Source: Dentipellis sp. KUC8613 (Eukaryota > Basidiomycota > Agaricomycetes > Russulales > Hericiaceae). From it: a stretch of DNA of 19,918 bases. Shown here in pieces: positions 9,664 through 19,817 of this stretch; the stretch's first letter is position 1, and each line of letters opens with the position of its first letter. The notes beneath the pieces were generated by a model. That model worked only from the letters and a program-made list of their open reading frames with translations, did not search any database and was not told the DNA's origin. The DNA is taken from contig NSJX01000174.1 of NCBI GenBank assembly GCA_002286715.1, positions 1 to 19,918 on the forward strand. Direction: 5' to 3'. The position numbers and the translations under genes are program-made.

Positions 9664-10942
9664 CTACACACCGTGGCAGGGACGTTTGCGGCGCTCTTCA
9701 TTGTCTCGCTTATCCTCCTCGTCGGTGGAATCCATCTCGTCTTCGCCGGCGGGCGTGGGGGGAGGAGGCGTTGCTCCGCGTCCTTCTGTGTCCTCAAAGG
9801 CCTCTCGAGCGGAACGCATATCCTCGTCCCGCCGTTCCTCGGTCTCCCTGACGGGATGGGCGGCGTAACCTATGCGCCGTTTTATTCCGCATACCTTTAA
9901 GGCCGGGGGAGTTTTAGGCTCCGTAACCCGCGGCCGAAAGAGAAAGTCCTGAAGTCGCCGTCGCCTTGTCAGTGCATTACTACTTTGATTACGGGCGCAC
10001 TCACATCTCTAAGCGTCGATATCATCAGCGCGATTGAACGAAGTTTCCCCACCATTTGATAATTCCCGCCGGTAGGGCAGGGTACAACAGTAAATGCCAC
10101 TTGAAGTTGCACAATCTGTCCCGCGGCAAAAGCATCTGGGTTCATACTCTCAAAGCCCCATTCGCCTCGTCTTCCAACCGTTAGCAGGGCGAAGTCGAGC
10201 AAAGAGCTGATGCCTTACCGCTTCCCCCGGATGCCTTCGAAATACAACACGCGATTGTCTTCGGTGTGTATGCCTCGTCTATCCAACATGGTGCGAAGAA
10301 TTCCTTTCGGATCCACCTCTCGACCGAATGGGAGATTCGTCTCTCCACGTCCCTTCTTCAATGGCGTAACGTACCGGTTGTCGAAGGTCAGTGCTGGGAA
10401 GGACCGGAAAGTATCACTAGTATACGGCACTAGATTGCGGTACCGCGTCGAGAATAGGGTGTGAATGTTCTGCACCGCTGTTGCCGCATGGGTGAACTGC
10501 CCATGTCCAAGTCCCGTCAGCGTGACAGACTGGGTCGCAAGGTATGGTTTCTCCCTCGGTACCCTGTAAATGGCCCAGACACAGTCGACAAAGGCATAAA
10601 TGACGGCGCCAACAGCAACTTACTGCTCTCGCGACACGATTGGAGGTAGACTGTGCTCCACCAAAACACCGGCCAACTCCAGTACGGCTTCCTCTCCCTC
10701 GTCTTTCCCTGTCACCAAGACCGCCGCTCCATCCTCGTCTTTGAAGACGCGCATATTTTGTCTCAGCGCAAAGTTCTACGTGTTGGGGGTGAGACGTCTT
10801 CCCTATACGCCCACGAATTACTTACGGAACTGAGGGAGGACAGAAGAGATGAGGGGTAGCGGTCCATGGTGACCTCGGCCAGCCAGTCGTGGGCCCTGTT
10901 AATGTTGGGCGGCTCAGTCAAAAAATCGAGCAGATCAGACAT
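9664..10942 (-). CDS. Uncharacterised 354-aa agaricomycete-type protein (five exons)
   Basis: Minus-strand exons: 10942-10826, 10775-10624, 10563-10219, 10170-10005, 9948-9664; introns of 50, 60, 48 and 56 nt with GTAAGT, GTAAGT, GTAAGG and GTGAGT donors and clear GCTAAC and CTGAC branch sites in the last two. The frame is kept throughout (1065 nt). Residues 144-174 hold FPALTFDNRYVTPLKKGR, then NLPFGREVDP and GIHTEDNRVLYFEG (to 200). Residues 217-255 have the pattern PDAFAAGQIVQLQVAFTVVP..NYQMVGKLRSIAL, alternating strands of a kind seen in OB-fold or other beta-barrel nucleic-acid binders (inference). The C-terminal 70 residues are acidic, Pro-rich and charged. I recall this block order as typical of a widespread uncharacterised agaricomycete family; no function is known to me. 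No catalytic motif or membrane segment is visible. Confidence 0.88.
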
Positions 10943-11277
10943 GCTGGAGATGAGGCGTAAGTGGCTTCTCTGTCTCGGACGTAGGGAGTTTTAATCACGG
11001 CCGCTGTCCAACGTTCCGGCGTTTTGACTACAGACGGAATCCAGACTGTCTCGCAAGCCTAACAGGTCTCTAATGCGGCAGTCGGACGTCCAGGGTCGGC
11101 GATACCGTAAGGGCGATCAATGACCCGCGCGGCCAGCCTCAGGGAGCATACCTCCGCCTTTGCCCGGTTGATTACTTGCCTATGCGGGTCATGCGCGCCC
11201 TGTAGTTGGGTTTCTTTGATTATCCGCGGTCTGCCCTTGGACCCACAATGGGTCTTGGCGCCAGATGGCCGCCGGAT

Positions 11278-11293
11278 GACTTTAGTCAAAGTC
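11278..11293. repeat. Dispersed palindrome copy
   Basis: GACTTT and AAAGTC arms (6 bp) flank AGTC and are followed by GTCC, as in the copies at 187, 276, 3882 and 4016. Confidence 0.65.
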
Positions 11294-11323
11294 GTCCGTA
11301 TATTTTTCTCATCCAAATTATCT

Positions 11324-11703
11324 TCACCTAACGTCCCAATTGACATCCGCGCCGTTTGATCTCAGCCTTCGTGATTTCACTGAGGTGGGTGCGATAACAT
11401 GCTCTAAGTCACCCTCCTACATAGCCGTCAAGACTTCGTCGAATAGCGTAGCGATCTTCCGCGTAGACGGACCATCGATGGCGATGACCTGCCATCTTAG
11501 TTTTTTGGGTACCTGGTGTGATCGGCATTTGTGCGTTTTTCTAGTGCCGGCCTGGCATCTCTTCCTCGACCCCCGTTCCATAGATTTCCCTGCACGAGGC
11601 CTCCATCAAGCACGACGCGGAAAACAACGGAGAACCCCAGGACATTGGGCCGGTCCTTGATCGCCTTCCGTTCTCCAAGGGTGCAAATTTTGCCCCACCG
11701 CAC
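11324..11703 (-). pseudogene. Decayed coding fragment, frameshifted and with an internal stop
   Basis: On the minus strand, 11703-11497 reads as a protein-like frame (TLGERKAIKDRPNVLGFSVV, later LVQGNLWNGG) and then stops. From about 11500 the next frame continues as WQVIAIDGPSTRKIATLFDE, meets a TAG at 11417-11419, and resumes with HVIAPTSVKSRRLRSNGADV to a TGA at 11324-11326. The frame change falls at a run of six A (T on the plus strand, 11501-11506), a classic slip site. Amino-acid composition and the even split suggest a relic of a gene, not chance. I do not recognise the family. An intron at this spot is less likely because no suitably sized GT..AG pair restores the frame. Confidence 0.4.
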
Positions 11704-11730
11704 GGGCAGACACGGGGCTGCATTAGTACT

Positions 11731-11758
11731 TAAATGGCGAAGAACGACTCGCCATTTA
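11731..11758. repeat. 10-bp inverted repeat upstream of the 656-aa gene
   Basis: Arms at 11731-11740 and 11749-11758 (TAAATGGCGA / TCGCCATTTA) are exact, with an 8-nt spacer, 65 bp before the ATG at 11823. It could be a dimeric factor site or a leader hairpin. It also lies near the upstream edge of the decayed fragment, whose frame stays open through it. Confidence 0.6.
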
Positions 11759-11822
11759 TTCCTCCTTGACCGCGCGACTTCCGTCCCGATCCTTGCTGAA
11801 CCGCCCTCCTTCCTTGCTCCTC
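11759..11822 (+). promoter_or_regulatory. CT-rich leader of the 656-aa gene
   Basis: A pyrimidine-rich stretch (CCTCCTTGACC through CTTCCTTGCTCCTC) runs to the ATG at 11823, as expected for a fungal core promoter and short 5' leader. No TATA box is clear. Confidence 0.4.
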
Positions 11823-14378
11823 ATGCCTCCCCGTCGTCGTTTGCTCACTCCAGATGACCCCTCGTCTGGCGATGAGGCTACTCCCCATTCTCCCGTCCTG
11901 CCCCCTCGAGTCCGCGTTCGGTGAGATGTGGTCTCTCGTTGAAACCGTTCGCGACTCACCCCGTTTCTTGCCAGGTCCCTGATGGCCGCAGCCACGGGCA
12001 GCCCTGTAGTTCAAAGAGCCCAGGGCAAAGAAACCAAGTACGCCTACGGTCGTACTCCCTTCTTTGTTCTTTTAACGGGGTCATTTCAGGGTAGCACTCC
12101 CGGCGAAACCCACCCGCTCTCAAAGGCAAAAACCGATGTACGTTGTCCCCGTTTCAATGTGAATTACCATTGATTATCCTACTTAGCGTCGAGGTCCCCA
12201 CATTGCAAGCCGTTCTGAGAAAAAGGAAGACCTCTGGTCCAGGCACGGCCTCGCAGCCCACCTCCACCAGGTATGTTGATTTATTCGAGTGTCGTATGGC
12301 GTCCGTTCACCCGCTGCGCCATCAGGAAACGTCAGAAAGCCATCGCCGTTGTTGAAGACCACGATGATGCACCTTCGACGTTGGAGGAAGAACACCCCAA
12401 TGTAGGATCGTCCGATAACGAGGCTAATGAGCACGCAATGGAGGATCCACACGCCTCCGACGAGGACGAGGGATCTCCTGACATCTTGGACCTGGATAAA
12501 GGAGACCAGGACTACGTCGTGATGCATGATGAGGAAGCAAGCGACGTCGAGGAAGGCCCGGTTGTGAGGGTCACATCTAAAACTCCTTTAACGGAAGCCA
12601 GGAACACCCGGTGAGTTTGCAAAAGGGCGTGCGTTCCGCTAAAGTTCACTTGTGCTCCACAGATCCAAGGGAAAGGCGAAGCAAGTCATGTCTCCTACCC
12701 CTTCGCCCAGGGCATCTCCTCCGCTTGTCTGGGAACCATTCTCGTCCTTGACCACGGACGGTCCGCCAACCCCCGCAACATCCGATTACTTCCACAAACA
12801 AATTCTGGGTCTAATCAACGCCATGGTTGACGCCGGGCAGCCGGTCCCAATGGACGAATACAACAAGTTGCTGGTTGCACGCCAACAATCCCGCCCATTT
12901 CGCGGCCGCCTAGTGGAGCAGGTATGTTGGTTGTCCTGCAAGGTGCGCGCAGTTCCATTGACGACTTTCAGGCCACTCCTTCGAGTTCCCCCGGCTTGTT
13001 TCATCCGACCTCAACTCCCGCACCCTCGGGATCCTCCAGAGTGTCCTTCGCCTCCCCAACCTGCGGACAACCGGGCGCCCCAGCGACAAAGGAAAGTCAG
13101 CCTACCTCTTCTCCCTCCCAAGGAGACAGCAAGAAGGGCCCATCCAAGGAGTAATGTTATCGCCTTCTACTTTGCTACGAAACGATCTCATCCACGACTT
13201 AGGTTGCTCCGAGCCTGCAAGGTCACAAAAGAGTGCCATATTGATCCAATGCTCGCCCACTCATACACATCCACGCTGCGCCCCTTAATGTGAGTGGTCC
13301 ATGATTTCAGTTGCTTTGTCTGTTTCTAACAAACAGGACATATATGCAGTCAATGTCCTTGGTTGGACCGAGAGGAACTGACGCGGCCGAAACTGGACGT
13401 CCTTATGCAGGAGGAGCAATACGGTAAATTGCTGATGGAGTAGGTCGCTCTTACCACGCTGTGTCGTCAAACACTTATGCTTACCAATTCCATCAGCCGC
13501 ATAGTTGCCATCACCACTTTTGAGCGGTTCCAGTCATGCAACATATACAACCCCGCCAGGTGCGACCCGTCCAAGTTTGTGGCCTACGCCGAACGAGGAG
13601 GACAGTCCTACCTGATTTGTCCTAAAGGATCCACGGAACCAGCTGGTTTCGTCCTCTTTATGTTCGTTACTAAATCGTGGATAGCCACTATCCATGATAT
13701 CCGTGCCGCAGGGGAGGTGTTGTACAATCAACAAGTACAAGGCCATATGGTTTCTGGGGAAGGGGATAGGGCTCTCGGTTTCGTGTACGAAGTGCTAGCC
13801 AATACTCTAGGAGCTCCCACCATGTTCTTCCCCAAAATCAAGGACACCACTTACACGGTAGCAGCCACCATACCAACCAAAAGAGTCGATCCTGAAGATG
13901 GTACGCGTGTTATGCTCCTAGAATTTCAGCCTGCGCACTCACCCATTAACAGGTAATGCATCTGCAGACGACTCAGATAGTGGGTTCTTCGGTACACCCC
14001 AGACGCTCAGCGGAAAGTCGTCGCCTGATAAGAAGTCACTTAGCGGCATAAGTCATAGGCTGCGTTACGGAAAACAGGGCGGTATGTGGTTCCCTCCTGA
14101 TACGAGTCATACCACACTCAATTTTGTACCTAGTGCTGGTTTGGAATTCAACCCGCCACTTCAAGGCGGAGGCCAAAGGCCAGAAATTTGATCCTGCGAC
14201 AATTTTGTCGCAGCGCTCAGCTGGGGACCCTATCAGGGTTCTCGAAGAAATTCCCCATGGGTCTTACTGCGCAGTTCATTTCCTCGCTAACGGATACAAA
14301 AGGCCGTTTTCCTCGTCTGCATCGTTAAGCCTGGTCGGCGTTCAGATTTTGGCCATGAGGATTAAATACTCCACTTAA
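11823..14378 (+). CDS. Uncharacterised nuclear-looking 656-aa protein (twelve exons)
   Basis: Exons: 11823-11920, 11975-12037, 12090-12137, 12187-12270, 12326-12610, 12663-12921, 12972-13150, 13203-13289, 13350-13439, 13497-13900, 13953-14081, 14134-14378; total 1971 nt in frame. The N-terminal 280 residues look disordered: basic patches VLRKRK (79-84) and RKRQK (98-102) resemble nuclear localisation signals, residues 107-185 are highly acidic, and 235-275 form a short helical block (KQILGLINAMVDAGQPVP). After a Ser/Pro linker comes a Cys-containing block (CKVTKECHIDPM..QCPWLD) and a folded C-terminal domain split by an acidic loop, ending with a GSYCAVHFLANGY..LSLVGVQILAMR pattern resembling the OB-like block of the 354-aa gene. 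Weakest junctions: the 13151-13202 intron (without it the frame stops at 13154 and two genes result) and the 13349 acceptor (an AG at 13336 lies too close to the CTAAC branch). Function unknown. Confidence 0.82.
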
Positions 14379-14536
14379 AATAGCGTTCTCCCTTCTCCCT
14401 ACCCTTTCTTGCTCAATCAACGAACGTCTTGTCTTTTGCCTGCAAACTGCGAGGTAAACCGCGGGAAAAAATGCAACGCTCACACCATGTTTGTCAATTT
14501 TCCGGCGGGATGTCTTGTACAGGAGACCGTGGAACG

Positions 14537-14550
14537 ACTTCGGCCGAAGT
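14537..14550. repeat. Dispersed palindrome copy (perfect 14 bp)
   Basis: ACTTCGGCCGAAGT is a perfect palindrome. It is preceded by ACG and followed by TGTCC, matching the flanks of the other copies, which end CGTCC. Confidence 0.7.
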
Positions 14551-14872
14551 TGTCCTGGGCAGGGAGTGGCTACGTTGTAAGCACTGACTGGATGGAACTA
14601 GGGTTAGGGTAACCGGCTCCTTCCGCTGCCGATGACCCGATTGAGCCCAAAGGCGGCAAATAGCAGGAACGTTACGCCCAGCTGGTCGCCGCAATTCAGC
14701 CCACGGGGAACTGAGAGCATTTGGGCGCGCCCTCCTCTTCCTCTCCTCTCATCATCCACCTGCCCTGCCTAGCGTAGGGATAGATTCTGTACGTGTTGAA
14801 CCCATATTTTACTTATGCTTACCCACCCTACAACGTAGGTCTTCAGGGTTCCATCCACGCGGCTTAGATACC

Positions 14873-14884
14873 GGGCACGTGCCC
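14873..14884. promoter_or_regulatory. Palindromic E-box (GGGCACGTGCCC)
   Basis: A perfect 12-bp palindrome centred on CACGTG lies 76 bp upstream of the ATG at 14961. CACGTG is the usual core bound by bHLH factors in fungi. The extended symmetry makes chance less likely, but binding is not shown. Confidence 0.5.
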
Positions 14885-14960
14885 AACGCGCGGCTAAGTA
14901 AGTGGGGCCTCCGTCTTCACGTCTTTCGAGCCGCTCATCAGGTGCCCAGCAATTGTCATC

Positions 14961-17900
14961 ATGGCAGGTTTGGGCGTCTCTGGCTCAGACCGCGAAGAGG
15001 ATATGCTTACGGATACAGCGTCTGAGAGAGGCGAGAGGTGCGTGCTCGTAACGGGCGCAAAGAAAGCCGTTCTTTCTAAGTTGCGGAATAGAACGACCGA
15101 AAAAATGACTTACGCCATGGCCAAAAAAAAGGGGCGCGACGTTCGTCTGGAGTGGAAGGCCCTGCAAATGCTTCCCCTTTATCGTCCTCTGCTGATGCAG
15201 GCCGACTCTGCGGTCGCGGCATTCGAAGCCGCCTCTGTCCGCGAGGGTTCAAGCAACAGTCCTGAAGACGAACGGTCGACGGCTCTTCAATTGGCACTGC
15301 CCGGGACTGACGGCGAGGCTACCCAGAAGAATGAAAGCTACATCATGGTGAGTATCTACGCTTCTAATGTTCCAAGGCTTGCTCGCGAACCGCGCCGTTT
15401 GGTTCTATGACCCCAGCAATTTGTCAGAAACATCGAGCTCTGGGCCACTTCTGGTTTCTACGAAGATCGAACGGGTTCGGCAGAACAAGTCTGGAACTTT
15501 TTCGACAAGTTGTCTGAGCTTGTCCAAGGGTCGTCTGCCGTCAATATGTGGACGGGAGGAAAAGGTCTTCCGGGTATGGCGGCTCAGCCCGCATCCCACG
15601 TATGGTACAGCATCTTGCAGTACCACCTGCTTGATCGAATGGCGTGGATTTATAACATCCCCTCTGCCTCGGTCGCTTTGCGCGCAATCAATCGGGACGC
15701 GTACAAGGCAGCCTGCCGAGATTCCACTCACTTCAACAAGGTAAAACAGACGGCCTGGCATGGGACGCCTACCGCATACTAACGTTGCGACATGTACAGA
15801 TCGTCCACGCCCTCTTCGACTGGAAAAAATTGCTTGACCAGTTGTACGAAAGCCGGCCAGCAAGAGCAAAGGAGGCGCAGACTCGATCCACAGGCTTATT
15901 GAAATCTGCATGGAACGTGGCCGAATGGGACAACTCGGCCGCCAATAGCGTGATAGAGGCTTTGGGATCGAAGACCAAACGTGCAGAAAGCGACAAGCAT
16001 TGGGCGACGGCCGTCGCGAATCTTGAGAGGGCCGCCATCGCCATCAATTTGTTTTATACTGTGAGTGTATACGCGATGTCTGTATTTAGACGGTCCTCAT
16101 CGCAATTGACAGGGAGACATCTTCCTGACTCGTGAACAATTGGCCAAGAAACATCCTTCGTAAGTTCGCCTCGCCATTTACACCATATGTCCGCCGAAGT
16201 TGACGATCTACGGTACCAGCATCATTGATTCCAAAGGGGCTAAGCAGTTCATGAAAGTGCTCAATCCCTTGGTCTTAGCTCTGTGCTTGTCCCCGGTGGC
16301 GCTTTTTTGCGGCATTTCCCTGAAAAGCAATTACATTACTCGGATCAAATACCAGGAGGTGCGTTTACTTCAAAGCCAAACAATATCGCCACGCTAAACC
16401 ATTCATAGGTGTGCGCGTCCTTGGGCAATTCGGCCCGTCCGGAGATATTGGAGCGTTTTGAACAGGCGACTTGGGTTACGGTATTCCTCATCGCTCGCGG
16501 ATCTAGCGCCGATGAGAGATTGGAACAGTTATTGCAATACTGGATGGAAACCTGTAGTGGTAGTCTGGCGTTGGACAAAGAGGCTTGCCAGTGGTTTAAA
16601 GAACCCTGTGCTCCCGGTACGTTCATCGTTCGATGTCATTGCAGACCGCGCCTCACAATACATGGTAGGCACGGCGAATATCACGGAACATACCGATGAC
16701 CAGGACAACGATGACGAGACCGAATCGTCGTCCGAGGCGGACATGGATATCGACGAGCTGAACGACGAAGACATCGCGGTCAAAGTCAAGGTAGAGAAAT
16801 TGGTGAAGAACGCGAAGCTCTCTCCCGTATTGAAAGCCTTCGACTTTGATTTCGGAAGGCGCAGCCATAGGACCGCATTGTCCTCGCTGATGGATGAAAT
16901 TATGAAGGTAAACAGTATTCTTACAATCTTATCAGGCTCAATACCAACTGGACATGGCAGGACGATGGTCAAATGGCACCCCCCACTGAGGCAACCCCCC
17001 GTCGAAGCCCTGTACGCCCTTCTACCTCCCAAGACGCACCTACGACGGCGACTTTTAGGGTGATTGCGACATCCACGCCCACGACCAGCGCTGCAGCTGT
17101 AACGTCGTCAGTCATACCGGCCCCTGCTACACCCCTAGGGCAGGAAGCGGGCCCTACAACGGAAGCGGGCCCAGCACAGGAAGTCGGCCTTACACAGCAA
17201 ACGGGCCCCGCGCCGCAGGTCGACCCAGCTCAGCAGCCAGGCCCGTCGCAGCAGGCCTCCCAGAACCCCGAAGACGTCACCGGCGGAGGTGTTATTGAAG
17301 CTGACGGGACGGACTTACCGGCGCCAGCGCAATCTGACACGGGTAGGCAGCTCAGGAGCAGCACAAAGAAGCCAACGGATGCCGCCGATGAACCGGAGGT
17401 CGACGACGTGCAAGACGACTCGTCCAAGAAGAAGAAATCCAAGAAGAAGAAGGCTGAGGACGACGGTCCGTGTCCTACCATCAAAATCCCGCCCCCGTTG
17501 AGGATCGACCGCCACCTCGCTGCGATGACAAAATTGTACAGCGATTTCAAGCGGAGGAGGGCTTCGCAGATCTCGGTTGGTAAAACTTTGATTGAACCTT
17601 GACTGTCCTCATTGACATCCGTTTGCAGGCTTGGGATTCGGAGCATATTGATAAGAGCCCGGTGACGGTACGATTTACCAGGAATGTGCGTGACATGGGC
17701 AATAGCTTACACCTCCCACCAGTTGGATAAGGAACGAGTAAAGATCCCGGCCTACCAACCAGACGTCAAGAAGATTGTTGAGATTCCTGTGCGAGCCATC
17801 ATCACCGAGGACGATGTAGGCAAGCCCTAGTTTTTAAGCGATACCAAGCTCACTTCATCATGGATTACAGGATGGCTTCCAAAAGAAATTTCTCAAAAAT

Positions 17901-19817
17901 ATAAGACGCGCCCTGGTGCAATCAGGAGATCAAATGTTGGACACGGATAACTCGGGGATCATCGTCATGACCGAGGAAGACTTGAAGTCCCTGACCCGTC
18001 AAGAAGTACAAGCGACATTCGCGATGCAGAATATTTTGGTAACGGAAGTGACGACTCCTTCCACGGAATGGGCGTGGGATGCAGAATCCATGGGCCGTCT
18101 GGGAAGTCTGCAAGAGTTATTCACGTTGCGGGGTAAGTTCTTCAGCGGCATATAACACACGCACGGCCTCATTTTTTTCCAACAGACTTGGGACTACCCC
18201 ATAGTGGCACGGCTACGGAACGTGCCCGGCTGGGAACGCTAAACGACATATTATTGGCCGGCGAACCAGCGAAGGAGTTGCCCACGTACATCGCATGGCA
18301 CTCAGATAAGGTCTTGTGCTGTGTAAACAAGACCTGTCCCGTGCATCTTGTTGAGCTCGTCAGCCTCAGGTAGGCGCGCGTTATCCTATAACAGATTGTA
18401 TACTAAAGCTGTCAGCAGTAACTTTACCAGCCATGAGCGAGTGCTCGCTCATAATGGCGACATATACAACAGCGGCAACGATCGTGATTGGCTTCGCGGG
18501 CTGTCCTGGATGGGTGTCGGTAATGCATGTACGCCGTACGACATGGGCGTGTACACAGACGGCCTGTGCACCGTCATGCGTCCACTTGTCGGAAGAAGGT
18601 TGGTTGTGGTATTTACGCCATTAAACGAGATATCGGAAGTCGTGGATAACTTTCACTCCTGGGAGCCTTTCAGCGGAGAGTGGGACGACCTGCAAGTCGA
18701 AGCCATTGTCTTAGGAGTGAATGAAACACTGTGGGTATTCCTTGCTCGCATGCCGGTCACCACTCATGTCTATTTTGTTAGGTATCTGCGGCCCAACACG
18801 ATATGTTGGTCCTACGACTTGGACAACACCATCGTCTATGGCCGCCACTTCTACGCTGAGGGATGCTTGTCGGAAAGCGTATACGGCATGGTTCACACGC
18901 AATTCGGCGGGACGCTTAACATGGAGTTGAATCTGCCCCTGCCACTTCCTAGAGTCCTGCTGGCCGACTTCATCACATTTTGGAACCACAATCTGCTCAA
19001 AGGACAGATTGACAACATGTTTGGTAGGATTGTAACATATGTAATGTGACACAATCTGACACCCCGCGCAGACAGGTATCCTGACCTCGCCCAGTCCGTT
19101 GATCTACGTAATTTCATTCAAGTCTTCAATGCCGCCGTCTTTTCTACAACGCTCTCACCCGAGGACGGCAGCCCCACCGATACGCAGTATGCCGCGAAAT
19201 GCATACAGAGGACCGACCGACTTATCGCTTGCCTGTCTCTCCTGGAACATTATGTGTCATTGGGATACGGGACCATTGCAGGAAAACGGTGGGATGACAG
19301 ATATGAGTTCTTTCGTCAAGGCAATCTCCGATTTGCGAAAGCCCTGGTCACCTATTCCACGATAGTCAGCGACGACCCAGACCTCAAAGCGAACATGCCG
19401 GTTCAGACGGTTTTCTTGAGGTGCCGAACTGACTTGGGACAGTTGTGGGGACATGACAGCCAGATCGTCAAGGACCTTGATGCCTTCGCGGCCAACATTG
19501 ACGACGAACAGTGTATCGACATGTACGGATCCCACATTGAATGGGTCTCCGATCCTCAACCGCGAAATTCCATACCCCGGCCGGCAGTCCCCTTGGCCTC
19601 GTTGTTGCCCACTCGCAAACGCACGCGAGTAGTCCCTCAGGCCTCCCCCAATACCAGGGCAAAGAGAGCGCGGACCAGGGCACAACAGGCAAGTCCCATC
19701 CCGCAAGAAGACGACGAAGAAGCCCCGGCGCCCGAAATTCCGGATATCAGCCCCTCTCCCACGCAGGCATCGGTAGAAAGCGAAGACTCGGATAGCGGCG
19801 ACAGCGAGGAGCATTAG
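14961..19817 (+). CDS. Uncharacterised 1383-aa protein with disordered linkers (fourteen exons)
   Basis: Exons: 14961-15347, 15417-15740, 15800-16060, 16113-16159, 16220-16358, 16409-16616, 16669-16907, 16961-17575, 17629-17667, 17723-17815, 17871-18132, 18186-18369, 18416-19023, 19072-19817; total 4152 nt in frame. The intron at 15741-15799 has a full TACTAAC branch site. Layout: residues 1-455, mostly helical, with one hydrophobic stretch at 354-374 (buried helix or membrane segment); 456-500 very acidic; 540-690 Pro/Ala/Gln-rich with short repeats; a KKKKSKKKK patch at 691-699; 700-1295, a folded part with Trp-rich segments (GRLGSLQELFTLR, WMGVGNACTPYDMGVY) and a CCVNKTCPV cluster; 1296-1383, a tail with basic patches (RKRTR, RAKRARTR) and an acidic Ser-rich end. 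The basic patches suggest the nucleus. I see no catalytic motif. The weakest junction is the GTTGGT donor at 17576; using GTAAAA four bases on would hit a stop. Confidence 0.85.
17139..17260 (+). repeat. Short in-frame repeats inside the 1383-aa gene
   Basis: Imperfect units of about 18-21 nt, each with a GGGCCC, GCGGGCCC or GGCC core followed by ACAGGAA or ACAGCA, encode repeated (E/Q)xGPxxQ steps (about residues 596-636). They look like low-complexity linker expansion by slippage. Confidence 0.6.
18411..18419 (+). other. Tandem (NAGNAG-type) splice acceptor
   Basis: The acceptor of the twelfth intron of the 1383-aa gene is GTCAGCAG: use of AG at 18415 or 18418 changes the protein by one Ser and keeps the frame. 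The branch site TACTAAA lies at 18400-18406. Confidence 0.6.

Larger units (their letters stand above)
10943..11822. other. Divergent promoter region between the 354-aa and 656-aa genes
   Basis: This 880-bp region separates two divergent start codons. It holds a dispersed palindrome (11278-11293), a decayed minus-strand coding fragment (11324-11703), a 10-bp inverted repeat (11731-11758) and a CT-rich leader. The part 10943-11277 shows nothing I can assign. Confidence 0.55.
14379..14960. other. Intergenic region before the 1383-aa gene
   Basis: No gene is seen in these 582 bp. It holds a dispersed palindrome (14537-14550), two telomere-like TTAGGG-type units (14599-14609) and an E-box palindrome (14873-14884) near the downstream start. 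Confidence 0.55.

Noticed and set aside
14599..14609. Telomere-like TAGGGTTAGGG
   Set aside because: Only two units, inside gene-containing sequence; too short to call an interstitial telomeric repeat.
15405..15911. 168-codon open frame on the minus strand
   Set aside because: It lies antisense to exons 2-3 of the 1383-aa gene, which have clear GT..AG introns and a TACTAAC branch site in the sense direction.
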